A stretch of 8,672 nucleotides of DNA from JANYIP01 sp031394045 (lineage in GTDB: Bacteria > Actinomycetota > Actinomycetes > Prado026): contig JANMWN010000341.1 of the NCBI GenBank assembly GCA_031394045.1, positions 1-8,672 on the forward strand, written 5' to 3'. The notes below the pieces were generated by a model. It did not search any database. It saw only the letters and a program-made list of their open reading frames with translations, and was not told the DNA's origin. A program made the translations under genes and the position numbers. Below are positions 1 to 6,564 of the stretch, one piece after another (position 1 is the stretch's first letter; each line of letters starts with the position of its first letter).

Positions 1-647
1 GCCGCCTCGCAGGAGTGCCGTCGCTCGGCATACTCCCCGTCGACCAGTGCGTGCGGGGTCTTGCTGTCGATGACCAGCAGCGCCAGCCCGTGCGCGGCCA
101 GGTCGAAGGGCACCTGCTCGGTCTCCAGCGTCCGCGCGTCCAGGAACAGCGCGTGCCCCTCGGTGGCCAGCAGGGACGCGCTCTGGTCCATGATCCCGTT
201 GGGCACCCCGACGAAGACGTTCTCGGACAGCTTCGTCACCTGCACGAGCTCGCGCCGGGACAGCCCCAGCGCGTACGCGTCGGCCAGGGCGGCCGCCACC
301 GAGCACTCGAGCGCCGCCGAGGACGAGAGCCCGGACCCGGCTGGGACATCGCCGTCGACGTGCACGTCGGCGCCGCCGACCGTGATCCCCTTCTGCTGGA
401 GCGCCCACACGACGCCCGCGACGTACGCCGCCCACCCGTCGACGGAACCGGGGGAGAGACCGTCGATCGACACCTCGACCGCACCCGCGTCCGACTGCGC
501 CGAGGTCATCCGCAGCAGCCGGTCGGTGCGCGCTTCGACGGTGGCGGTGACGCCGAAGTCGATCGCGATGGGCAGCACGTACCCGTCGTTGTAGTCGGTG
601 TGCTCACCGATCAGGTTGACCCGGCCGGGCGCGTGCCAGCGTGGCAT
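1..647 (-). CDS. galK: Galactokinase, 3' end cut by window edge
   Basis: This GHMP-family kinase phosphorylates galactose to galactose-1-phosphate with ATP, the first step of the Leloir pathway, in the cytosol. The 215 visible residues include the galactokinase signature GRVNLIGEHTDYNDG at residues 8-22, with the conserved Arg at 9. The GHMP ATP-binding loop VPAGSGLSSSAA is at 101-112, GIMDQ with the likely catalytic Asp at 154, and the family-typical segment around IDSKTPHALVDGEY at 193-206. The C-terminal part lies beyond position 1. The ATG at 647-645 overlaps the deoR stop by one base (TGATG), which suggests translational coupling. An in-frame TAG at 668-666 means the protein cannot begin more than a few codons upstream, so it lacks the roughly 20 residues that usually precede the signature in GalK. 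The family call is secure. Whether the short N-terminus affects activity cannot be seen. Confidence 0.95.
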   Translation of the reverse strand, partial: MPRWHAPGRVNLIGEHTDYNDGYVLPIAIDFGVTATVEARTDRLLRMTSAQSDAGAVEVSIDGLSPGSVDGWAAYVAGVVWALQQKGITVGGADVHVDGDVPAGSGLSSSAALECSVAAALADAYALGLSRRELVQVTKLSENVFVGVPNGIMDQSASLLATEGHALFLDARTLETEQVPFDLAAHGLALLVIDSKTPHALVDGEYAERRHSCEA

Positions 648-1444
648 CAGCCGATGGCTTCGGTGCTACGCACCGCCGGTGCGACGATCAGCTCGCCGAC
701 GTGCTCGGCCAGGACGTCGTGGACCTCGGGCGACAGCTCGTCGTCGGTGATCAGGATGTCGGCCTCGGTCAGGGCCGCGATGGAGCTGAGCCCGACGACG
801 CCCCACTTGGTGTGGTCGGCGACGACGACGACCTTGCGGGCCGCTTCCATCAGGGCCCGGTTGGTGTCGGCCTCCATCAGGTTGGGCGTGGTGAAGCCGC
901 GGCGCAGGTCCATGCCGTGGACGCCCATGAAGAGCAGGTCGACGTGCAGGTGCCGCAGCGCGTTGACGGCCACCGGACCCACGAGCGCGTTCGACGGCGT
1001 ACGCATGCCGCCGGTCAGCACGACCGTCTGGTCCGGCCGGCCGATCCGGTAGAGGATCTCGGCCACCGGGATGGAGTTGGTGACGACGGTGAGCTGAGGG
1101 ACGTCACCGAGCAGCCGGGCCAGTGCCCAGGTGGTCGTGCCGGCGCTGATCGCGATCGCCGTGCCCGGCCGGACCATGGCGGCGGCCCGCCCGGCGATGC
1201 CCTCCTTCTCCGGCTGCTTGAGCGAGGACTTGGCCTCGAACCCGGGCTCGTCGGTGCTGTGCTGCGGGATCGCGGTGGCGCCGCCGTGCACCTTCTCGAG
1301 CATCCCCCGGGACGCCAGTGTCTCGAGGTCGCGGCGGACCGTCATGTCCGAGACGCCGAGGACGTCGGTGAGCTCGCTGACGCGTACGCCGCCCATCAGC
1401 CGGATCTGCTCGAGGATCACGGCCTGGCGTTGCTGCGCAAGCAT
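647..1444 (-). CDS. DeoR/GlpR-family transcriptional regulator
   Basis: This 265-residue protein has the standard DeoR-family length and layout. An N-terminal winged helix-turn-helix (about residues 6-57) carries the family motif, including VSELTDVLGVSDMTVRRDLE at 22-41 and the wing MLEKVHGGA at 48-56. A DeoRC sensor domain (about 75-235) has the sugar-phosphate pocket features ISAGTTT at 99-105, TNS at 122-124, LTGGMR at 143-148, and VVVADHTKWG at 206-215. Such proteins are usually repressors relieved by a phosphorylated sugar. Its position between a beta-galactosidase and galactokinase makes a galactose-derived phosphate or related sugar phosphate the likely inducer (inference). The start is ATG, 3 nt after the beta-galactosidase stop. 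A purine-rich Shine-Dalgarno tract (GGAGGGAGAG, minus-strand reading of 1452-1461) lies inside the end of the upstream gene. The stop overlaps the galK start. It probably controls its own operon. Confidence 0.93.
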   Translation of the reverse strand: MLAQQRQAVILEQIRLMGGVRVSELTDVLGVSDMTVRRDLETLASRGMLEKVHGGATAIPQHSTDEPGFEAKSSLKQPEKEGIAGRAAAMVRPGTAIAISAGTTTWALARLLGDVPQLTVVTNSIPVAEILYRIGRPDQTVVLTGGMRTPSNALVGPVAVNALRHLHVDLLFMGVHGMDLRRGFTTPNLMEADTNRALMEAARKVVVVADHTKWGVVGLSSIAALTEADILITDDELSPEVHDVLAEHVGELIVAPAVRSTEAIG

Positions 1445-1447
1445 CCG

Positions 1448-3475
1448 TCAGCTCTCCCTCCGGCCGGACTCCCTGATCACGACGACCGAGCCCGCTGCGA
1501 CCGCCACCTGCCCGACATGATCCTCGCCGGTGAGCAGATCCGTGCCGGAACCGGAGACTGTGGCTGCGGAGCCGGTGTGGTTGATCGCGAACAGGTACGA
1601 GGCACCCGCGCCGTTGCTCCGACGGACCACCTCGACACCCGGAACCGTATCGGCTGCCGGGACCACCCCCGAAGCCGCGGTCACCTGCGCGAGGAAGCCG
1701 GACAGCGCGGCGGCCGGGAGCCGGGTGGTGACGTACCACGCGGTGCCCTCGCCGTGGCTGTTGCGGGTGATCGCCGGGCCGCCGGACAGCGGCCCGTCGG
1801 CATAGGCCACGACCGTCTCGGCTCCGTCAGTGGCCATCAGCTCGGACCACACCTCGCCGCTGGTCCCGTCGCTGAGCGCCACCTGTTTTCCGGGCACCAG
1901 TGGGAAGAACTCCTCGCTGCGTACGCCGAGCATGCTGCGGAACGCCCCGGGGTAGCCGCCCAGCCGGATGTGCTCGTCCTGGTCGACGATGCCGCTGAAG
2001 TACGTCACTACCGCGGCACCGCCGCCGGCGACGAACGCCTCGACGTTGACCGCGCCGGCGTCGGTGACGAGGTAGAGCGTTGGCACCAGGACCAGGCGGT
2101 AGCCGGAGAGGTCGCCCTCGGGGTGTGCGAGGTCGCAGGTGACGCCGGCCTGCCACAGCGCGGTGTGCATCGCGCGGGCCTGGTCGAGGTACCTCACCTC
2201 GGCGCTGGGCAGGCAGCTCTCCTCGACCGCCCACCAGGCGTTCCAGTCGAACAGGATCGCCACGTCGGCCTCGACCCGGCTGCCCACGACCTCTGCGATC
2301 GCCTCCAGGTTCCGGCCCAGCTCGACCACCTCGTCCCAGACCTTCGTGCCGGTCCCGGCGTGGGGGACCATCGCGGAGTGGAACTTCTCGGCGCCGGCCT
2401 TGGCCGCGCGCCACTGGAAGTACATGACGCCGTCGGCGCCGCGCGCCACGTGGCTGAGGCTGTTGCGGCGCAGCTGGCCGGGCACCTTGGCCACGTTGAC
2501 CGGCTGCCAGTTGACGGCGCTGGTCGAGTGCTCCATGAGCAGCCAGGGGGCGCCGCCGGCGAGCGACCGGGTCATGTCGGCGCCTAGCGCGAGGTCGACG
2601 TGCGGCTGGTCGAACTGGCCGCGCAGGTAGTGGTCGTTGGAGACGAAGTCCATCTCGGCGCCCCACGCCCAGTAGTCGAGGTCCTTGAAGTTTGGGGCCA
2701 TGAAGTTCGTCGTCACCGGTACGCCGGGGGTGACCCGGTGCAGCACGTCCCGCTCGGCGCGGTAGCAGTCGAGCAGCTCGTCGGAGGAGAACCGGCGGAA
2801 GTCCAGCAGCTGCGTCGGGTTCGTGAACGAGGCGGTCGCGCGGGCCGGGGCGATCTCGTCCCAGTCGTAGTAGTGCTGGCTCCAGAAGGCGGTGCCCCAC
2901 GCCTGGTTGAGGGTGTCGATGTCGCCGTACCGCCGCTGCAGCCAGCGCCGGAACGCTCCTGCGCTCGCGTCGCAGTAGCAGAGCGCGTTGTGGCAGCCGT
3001 ACTCGTTGTGCACGTGCCACATGGCCAGGGCCGGGTGGGCGCCGAAGTGGGCCGCGAGCGCCTCGGTCAGCGCCACCGCGGCGTCGCGGTAGGCGGCCGA
3101 GCTCGGGCAGAAGGCCTGCCGCCCGCCCGACCGCAGCGTCGTGCCGACCCGGTCGACCGGCAGGCTCTCCGGGTGCAGCCGGGAGAACCAGGGGGGCGGC
3201 GAGGCGCTGGCCGTCGCCAGGTCGACCGCGATGCCGCCGCCGTGCAGCAGGTCCACGACCCGGTCCAGCCAGCCGAACTCGTACCGGTCGGCGGCCGGTT
3301 GCAGCAGCGCCCACGAGAAGATGCCGACGCTGACCAGGTTGACCCCCGCCTCCTGCATCAGGCGTACGTCCTCGGTCCACACCTCCGCCGGCCACTGCTC
3401 GGGGTTGTAGTCCCCGCCGTAGGTGAGCTTGTGGTGGTCCCAGCGGGGCCAGGGCGTGGACGGTGCTGCGGGCAC
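1448..3475 (-). CDS. GH42 beta-galactosidase
   Basis: This 675-residue glycoside hydrolase family 42 enzyme removes terminal beta-galactose from galactosides. The N-terminal TIM barrel (about 15-385) starts with LTYGGDYNPEQWP at 17-29. The acid/base Glu is expected at 158 in WHVHNEYG, and the nucleophile Glu at 315 in LLMEHSTSAVNWQ. Cys 123, 161, 166 and 168 (GCHNALCYCD at 160-169) match the metal-binding Cys cluster of many GH42 enzymes. A trimerisation domain (about 395-600) and a small C-terminal beta domain (about 610-670) follow. Length is typical. There is no signal peptide, so it is cytosolic and needs an imported substrate. GTG at 3475 was chosen because GGAGGT (minus-strand reading of 3481-3486) lies 5 nt upstream and the protein starts just before the conserved domain. 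It is the first gene of an operon with the DeoR regulator and galK. Exact linkage preference (lactose, galacto-oligosaccharide or plant galactan fragment) cannot be read from sequence. Confidence 0.95.
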   Translation of the reverse strand: MPAAPSTPWPRWDHHKLTYGGDYNPEQWPAEVWTEDVRLMQEAGVNLVSVGIFSWALLQPAADRYEFGWLDRVVDLLHGGGIAVDLATASASPPPWFSRLHPESLPVDRVGTTLRSGGRQAFCPSSAAYRDAAVALTEALAAHFGAHPALAMWHVHNEYGCHNALCYCDASAGAFRRWLQRRYGDIDTLNQAWGTAFWSQHYYDWDEIAPARATASFTNPTQLLDFRRFSSDELLDCYRAERDVLHRVTPGVPVTTNFMAPNFKDLDYWAWGAEMDFVSNDHYLRGQFDQPHVDLALGADMTRSLAGGAPWLLMEHSTSAVNWQPVNVAKVPGQLRRNSLSHVARGADGVMYFQWRAAKAGAEKFHSAMVPHAGTGTKVWDEVVELGRNLEAIAEVVGSRVEADVAILFDWNAWWAVEESCLPSAEVRYLDQARAMHTALWQAGVTCDLAHPEGDLSGYRLVLVPTLYLVTDAGAVNVEAFVAGGGAAVVTYFSGIVDQDEHIRLGGYPGAFRSMLGVRSEEFFPLVPGKQVALSDGTSGEVWSELMATDGAETVVAYADGPLSGGPAITRNSHGEGTAWYVTTRLPAAALSGFLAQVTAASGVVPAADTVPGVEVVRRSNGAGASYLFAINHTGSAATVSGSGTDLLTGEDHVGQVAVAAGSVVVIRESGRRES

Positions 3476-3480
3476 TTCGG

Positions 3481-3486
3481 ACCTCC
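3481..3486 (-). promoter_or_regulatory. Ribosome binding site of the GH42 gene
   Basis: The minus strand reads GGAGGT, a near-perfect Shine-Dalgarno sequence, 5 nt before the GTG at 3475-3473. It decides the GTG as the start. Confidence 0.8.
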
Positions 3487-3526
3487 GGGGACGAGAACAG
3501 GCACGCTCAGGCTTCCCCTGCCCCGC

Positions 3527-3537
3527 ACATTAGTCAA
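3527..3537 (-). promoter_or_regulatory. Possible promoter of the galactoside operon
   Basis: This is the most AT-rich spot in the divergent gap. On the minus strand it reads TTGACTAATGT. TAATGT (3532-3527) fits the TAnnnT -10 pattern, and the overlapping TTGACT (3537-3532) resembles a -35. Neither has a convincing partner at 16-18 nt, so the exact promoter is unresolved. Transcripts starting just downstream would have a leader of about 45 nt before the GH42 start. Low confidence. Confidence 0.25.
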
Positions 3538-3553
3538 CATGAAGCACGACAGG

Positions 3554-3604
3554 TTCTGAGCAGTCTCGTTCGATTCTGTGTGTCTGCCGCGCCGCCACTG
3601 TCTG
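3554..3604. promoter_or_regulatory. Candidate operator: repeated TTCTG/TGTCTG elements
   Basis: Within the 193-nt gap between the two divergent operons, TTCTG occurs at 3554-3558 and again at 3574-3578, 20 bp apart. TGTCTG occurs at 3581-3586 and 3599-3604, 18 bp apart. TCGTTCGA at 3567-3573/3574 lies between the first pair and resembles the TTCG-containing half-sites of GlpR-type regulators. Direct repeats spaced near two helical turns would suit a DeoR-family oligomer, so this is a candidate site for the regulator in the left operon. The assignment is inference and the repeats are short enough to arise by chance. Confidence 0.25.
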
Positions 3605-3627
3605 TCGCTGTACCCCCGACTGGCCGT

Positions 3628-3633
3628 TACCCT
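3628..3633 (+). promoter_or_regulatory. Candidate -10 element for the CNNM-trpS operon
   Basis: TACCCT matches the actinobacterial -10 pattern TAnnnT. It ends 7 nt before the ATG at 3641, the spacing expected if transcription starts on that ATG. No clear -35 is visible (CTGTCG at 3602-3607 is the nearest and too far away). This would drive the four-gene plus-strand operon. Confidence 0.4.
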
Positions 3634-3640
3634 GATCGAC

Positions 3641-3676
3641 ATGGCTGGTGGGGACGGATCAGCGGACGATGAGTGA
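3641..3676 (+). CDS. Possible leaderless 11-codon upstream ORF
   Basis: A complete short frame encodes MAGGDGSADDE and ends in TGA at 3674-3676. Its ATG sits 7 nt after a TACCCT -10-like element, so an mRNA could begin exactly at this codon. Its stop overlaps the likely start of the CNNM gene (ATGAGTGA, 3669-3676). That gene has no well-placed Shine-Dalgarno sequence of its own, which is consistent with delivery of ribosomes by this small frame. The acidic end (DDE) is notable before a gene of a magnesium-transport family. It may equally be chance, and nothing in the sequence proves translation. Confidence 0.3.
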   Translation: MAGGDGSADDE

Positions 3677-5000
3677 CACCTGGGGCAAGATCGCCCTGGT
3701 GCTGGTGTTCGTCTGCGTCGGCGGGGTGTTCGCCGCGACCGAGATGGCGCTCATCTCGCTCCGCGAGAGCCAGCTCAAGACGCTGGCGGGCCGCGGCAAG
3801 CGCGGGGCCAGGGTGGCCGCCGTGGCTGGCAACCCCAACCGCTTCCTGGCCGCCCTGCAGATCGGCGTCACGCTGGCCGGCTTCCTGTCGGCGGCCTTCG
3901 GCGCGGCCACGCTGTCGGACAAGTTCGCGCCGGTCCTGGTCGACTGGGGCGTACCCAAGGGCATGTCCGACGCGACCGCCCTGATCGCCATCACGCTGGT
4001 CATCTCGTACTTCTCGCTCGTCCTCGGCGAGCTGGCCCCGAAGCGGCTGGCGCTGCAGCGGGCCGAGAGCATCGCGCTGGTGGCTGCGCCCTTCGTCGAC
4101 CGCTTCGCGAGCTTCGCCACCCCTGCGGTGTGGCTGCTCTCCCGGTCGACCGACTTCGTGGTGCGGCTGCTCGGTGGCGACCCCAAGGCGGGCCGTGAGC
4201 GGATCAGCAACGAGGAGCTGCGCGCCCTGGTCACCGAGCACGAGTCGTTCGGTCGCGAGGAGCGCGAGCTGATCGAGGAGATCTTCGCCGCCGGCGACCG
4301 CCAGCTGCGCGAGGTGATGATCCCGCGCACCGAGGTGGCCTTCCTCGACGCGTCGATGTCGGTGCAGAAGGCGATCCGGATCGTCGCCGAGCTGCCGCAC
4401 AGCCGCTACCCGGTCGTCGGCGCGAATGCCGACGACGTCGTCGGCTTCGTCCACGTGCGCGACCTGTTCGGACCCGCTGCAGCGGCGACCGGGTGCAAGG
4501 TGGGCGAGCTGGCCCGAGAGGTGGCGCAGCTGCCCGGCACCAAGCGGGTCCTGCCCGCGCTGTCGGAGCTCCGGCGCGAGGGCAAGCACCTGGCGATCGT
4601 CGTCGACGAGTACGGCGGCACGGCGGGCATCGTCACGCTCGAGGACATCGTCGAGGAGCTGGTGGGCGACATCCGCGACGAGTACGACACGCAGGAGCAG
4701 GTCTCGCGACGACTGCGCGGCGGCGACCTGGAGGTCGAGGGGCTGCTCAACCTCGACGACTTCGAGGACGAGGCAGGGTTCGCGCTGCCCGAGGGACCGT
4801 ACGAGACCGTGGCGGGCTTCGTGCTGGCCTCCCTCGGCCACATCCCCGCCGTCGGCGAGAGTGTCGAGGCCGTCGGGCACCGCCTCACCGTCGCCGAGAA
4901 GGACGGCCGCCGGGTCTCGCGGCTGCGGGTGACCGCCCTCGACTCTTCCGGCGACGTGTCACCCGCTGCCCCCGGCGAGGGCGGCGGTTTGCCAGAATGA
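3669..5000 (+). CDS. CNNM/CorC-type membrane protein with CBS domains
   Basis: This 443-residue protein belongs to the family once annotated as hemolysin-related and now linked to Mg2+ and other divalent metal export or homeostasis. Order: a CNNM (DUF21) membrane domain (about 1-180) with hydrophobic segments near 6-28, 60-80, 103-120 and 135-158 and the conserved GELAPKRLALQ at 120-130. Next comes a CBS pair (about 210-335) with the hallmark VVDEYGGTAGIVTLEDIVEE at 311-330, then a CorC/HlyC domain (about 345-425). Its C-terminal tail is short and low-complexity. Length is normal. I chose ATG 3669 because it begins right at the first membrane helix, as in relatives. A GTG at 3648 would add seven residues but also lacks a Shine-Dalgarno sequence. 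It heads the operon and overlaps trpS by 4 nt (ATGA). Transport direction and ion cannot be read from sequence. Confidence 0.92.
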   Translation: MSDTWGKIALVLVFVCVGGVFAATEMALISLRESQLKTLAGRGKRGARVAAVAGNPNRFLAALQIGVTLAGFLSAAFGAATLSDKFAPVLVDWGVPKGMSDATALIAITLVISYFSLVLGELAPKRLALQRAESIALVAAPFVDRFASFATPAVWLLSRSTDFVVRLLGGDPKAGRERISNEELRALVTEHESFGREERELIEEIFAAGDRQLREVMIPRTEVAFLDASMSVQKAIRIVAELPHSRYPVVGANADDVVGFVHVRDLFGPAAAATGCKVGELAREVAQLPGTKRVLPALSELRREGKHLAIVVDEYGGTAGIVTLEDIVEELVGDIRDEYDTQEQVSRRLRGGDLEVEGLLNLDDFEDEAGFALPEGPYETVAGFVLASLGHIPAVGESVEAVGHRLTVAEKDGRRVSRLRVTALDSSGDVSPAAPGEGGGLPE

Positions 5001-6013
5001 CGGCCATGTCCGCCCGACCCCGTGTTTTCTCCGGCATGCAACCGACCGCAGACTCGCTGCACCTGGGCAACTACCTCGGCGCTCTCCTGCAGTGGGTCGA
5101 GCTGCAGGAGAGCCACGACTGCGTCTTCTGCGTCGTCGACCTGCACGCGATCACGATGGGCCACGACCCGACGGAGCTGCGGGCGCGGACGCGCGCGACC
5201 GCCGCGCAGTACCTCGCCAGTGGCATCGATGTCGGGCGCAGCACGCTGTTCGTCCAGAGCCACGTCCCCGAGCACGCCGAGCTGGCCTGGGTCCTGGGCT
5301 GCATCACCGCCCACGGCGAAGCCAGCCGGATGACGCAGTTCAAGGACAAGTCGACCCGCGAGGGTACGGGCGGCGCCTCGGTCGGGCTGTTCACGTACCC
5401 GGTCCTGCAGGCCGCCGACATCCTGCTGTACCGCACGGATCAGGTGCCGGTCGGCGAGGACCAGCGCCAGCACATCGAGCTCTCGCGTGACCTGGCGCAG
5501 CGGTTCAACCAGCGCTTCGGCCAGACGTTCGTCGTGCCCGAGGCGTACATCGTCAAGACCCGCGCCAAGATCCTCGACCTGCAGAACCCGGACAAGCAGA
5601 TGAGCAAGAGCATCGGCGGTCCTGGCGTCCTTTGGCTGCTCGACGAGCCGGCCGTCAACGCCAAGAAGATCCGCAGCGCGGTCACCGACGCCGGGCGCGA
5701 GGTGCGCTACGACCCCGGGGGCAAGCCGGGGGTGTCCAACCTGCTCACGATTCTGTCGGCGCTGTCGGGCGACTCGGTCGAGACCCTCGAGAAGCGCTTC
5801 GACGGATCGGGTTACGGCGACTTCAAGGCGGCTGTGGCGGATGCTTTCGTGGCCATGTCGACCACGTACCGCGAGCGGGTGCTCGGCTACCTCGACGAGC
5901 CCGGCCGGCTCGACGAGGCACTGGCTGCGGGGGCGGCCAAGGCGCGACCGGTCGCGACCGAGATGCTCGCGACCGTCTACGACCGGGTCGGCTTCCTGCC
6001 GCCCCTGCGGTGA
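4997..6013 (+). CDS. trpS: Tryptophanyl-tRNA synthetase
   Basis: This class I aminoacyl-tRNA synthetase (338 residues; bacterial TrpRS is about 330-340) charges tRNA-Trp in the cytosol. The HIGH-type motif is HLGN at 22-25, within PTADSLHLGNYLGAL. The KMSKS-type loop is KQMSKS at 200-205, following NPD. Other family segments are VDLHAITMGHDP at 47-58, QSHVPEH at 87-93, YPVLQAADILLY at 134-145 and VGEDQRQHIELSRDLA at 152-167. The ATG at 4997 overlaps the CNNM stop (ATGA), and an in-frame ATG at 5006 is an alternative start giving 335 residues. The reading frame stays open far upstream (to 4493), but that part is a shadow of the CNNM gene and has no family similarity. There is no T-box or leader peptide in front, so supply seems set by the operon promoter and coupling. 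Confidence 0.97.
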   Translation: MTAMSARPRVFSGMQPTADSLHLGNYLGALLQWVELQESHDCVFCVVDLHAITMGHDPTELRARTRATAAQYLASGIDVGRSTLFVQSHVPEHAELAWVLGCITAHGEASRMTQFKDKSTREGTGGASVGLFTYPVLQAADILLYRTDQVPVGEDQRQHIELSRDLAQRFNQRFGQTFVVPEAYIVKTRAKILDLQNPDKQMSKSIGGPGVLWLLDEPAVNAKKIRSAVTDAGREVRYDPGGKPGVSNLLTILSALSGDSVETLEKRFDGSGYGDFKAAVADAFVAMSTTYRERVLGYLDEPGRLDEALAAGAAKARPVATEMLATVYDRVGFLPPLR

Positions 6014-6030
6014 CGGCGACGAGCCCCGCG

Positions 6031-6037
6031 GGGGAGG
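6031..6037 (+). promoter_or_regulatory. Ribosome binding site of the RNA ligase-like gene
   Basis: GGGGAGG lies 5 nt before the GTG at 6043 and supports that start over the GTG at 6010, which overlaps the trpS stop but has no ribosome binding site. Confidence 0.7.
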
Positions 6038-6042
6038 CGAGA

Positions 6043-6564
6043 GTGATCGGGGTCGCGGTCGCGATCCCCGAGCCGTACGGCTCGCAGCTGCAGGCGATCC
6101 GCGAACAGCTCGGTGACACCCAGGCGCACGGAATCCCCACGCACGTCACCCTGCTGCCGCCGACGACGGTGGACGACAGCCTGCTCCCGGAGATCGACGA
6201 GCACCTCTCGGCCGTCGCGGCGGCCCAGGTCCCGTACGTGATTGCGCTGCACGGGACCGGCACGGTCCGGCCCGTCTCGCCGGTCGTCTTCGTCACCCTG
6301 GTCGAGGGCATCTCGGCCTGCGAGCGGCTCGAGAACGGTGTGCGGTCGGGGGTGCTCGGGCGGCCGTTGCACTTCAGCTACCACCCGCACGTGACTGTCG
6401 CCCACGACCTGCCCGACGAGGTGCTGGACGCCGCGCGGGCCCAGCTCGACGGCTACGCCGCCTCGTTCACCGTCGACCGCTTCACGGTCTACGAGCACGT
6501 CGACGGTGCCTGGAACCCACGTCGGGAGTTCCCCTTCCCCGTGGGCGCGGTCCCGTCGGGGTGA
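6043..6564 (+). CDS. 2'-5' RNA ligase / cyclic phosphodiesterase-fold protein
   Basis: This 173-residue member of the 2H phosphoesterase superfamily has its two catalytic HxT motifs as HVT at 34-36 (within IPTHVTLLPP) and HVT at 116-118 (within YHPHVTVAHDL), the expected spacing for this fold. Relatives act on 2'-5' linked or 2',3'-cyclic phosphate RNA ends. The true substrate of this actinobacterial group is not established. No membrane segment or signal peptide is seen. GTG 6043 is chosen for its strong Shine-Dalgarno sequence. GTG 6010, overlapping the trpS stop as GTGA, would add 11 residues (VTATSPAGEAR) of low-complexity type and is less likely. It sits downstream of trpS in the same operon and overlaps the next gene by 4 nt. 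The link to tRNA charging may be only co-transcription or may hint at tRNA-end metabolism (inference). Confidence 0.88.
   Translation: MIGVAVAIPEPYGSQLQAIREQLGDTQAHGIPTHVTLLPPTTVDDSLLPEIDEHLSAVAAAQVPYVIALHGTGTVRPVSPVVFVTLVEGISACERLENGVRSGVLGRPLHFSYHPHVTVAHDLPDEVLDAARAQLDGYAASFTVDRFTVYEHVDGAWNPRREFPFPVGAVPSG

Noticed and set aside
641..2587. A 648-codon open frame on the plus strand opposite the GH42 and deoR genes
   Set aside because: Its product is rich in Arg, Gly, Asp, His and Val with no recognisable domain. The opposite strand carries two clear protein families through the same bases. Long antisense frames are expected in high-GC DNA.
3508..3520. CAGG/CCTG hairpin upstream of the GH42 gene as a riboswitch or attenuator
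   Set aside because: The stem is only 4 bp with a 5-nt loop and no T-run or conserved riboswitch core follows.
3627..4880. A 417-codon minus-strand frame opposite the CNNM gene
   Set aside because: Low-complexity, His/Gln/Arg/Glu-rich translation without family features. It lies wholly opposite a well-supported gene.
4493..4996. Upstream extension of the trpS frame, which could suggest a fused N-terminal domain
   Set aside because: The extension reads through the CNNM gene in another frame with Arg/Gly/Ala-rich sequence. Family length and the ATGA overlap fix the start at 4997.
4900..5000. T-box or tryptophan leader peptide in front of trpS
   Set aside because: trpS starts inside the end of the previous gene, with no leader, no run of Trp codons and no T-box motif.
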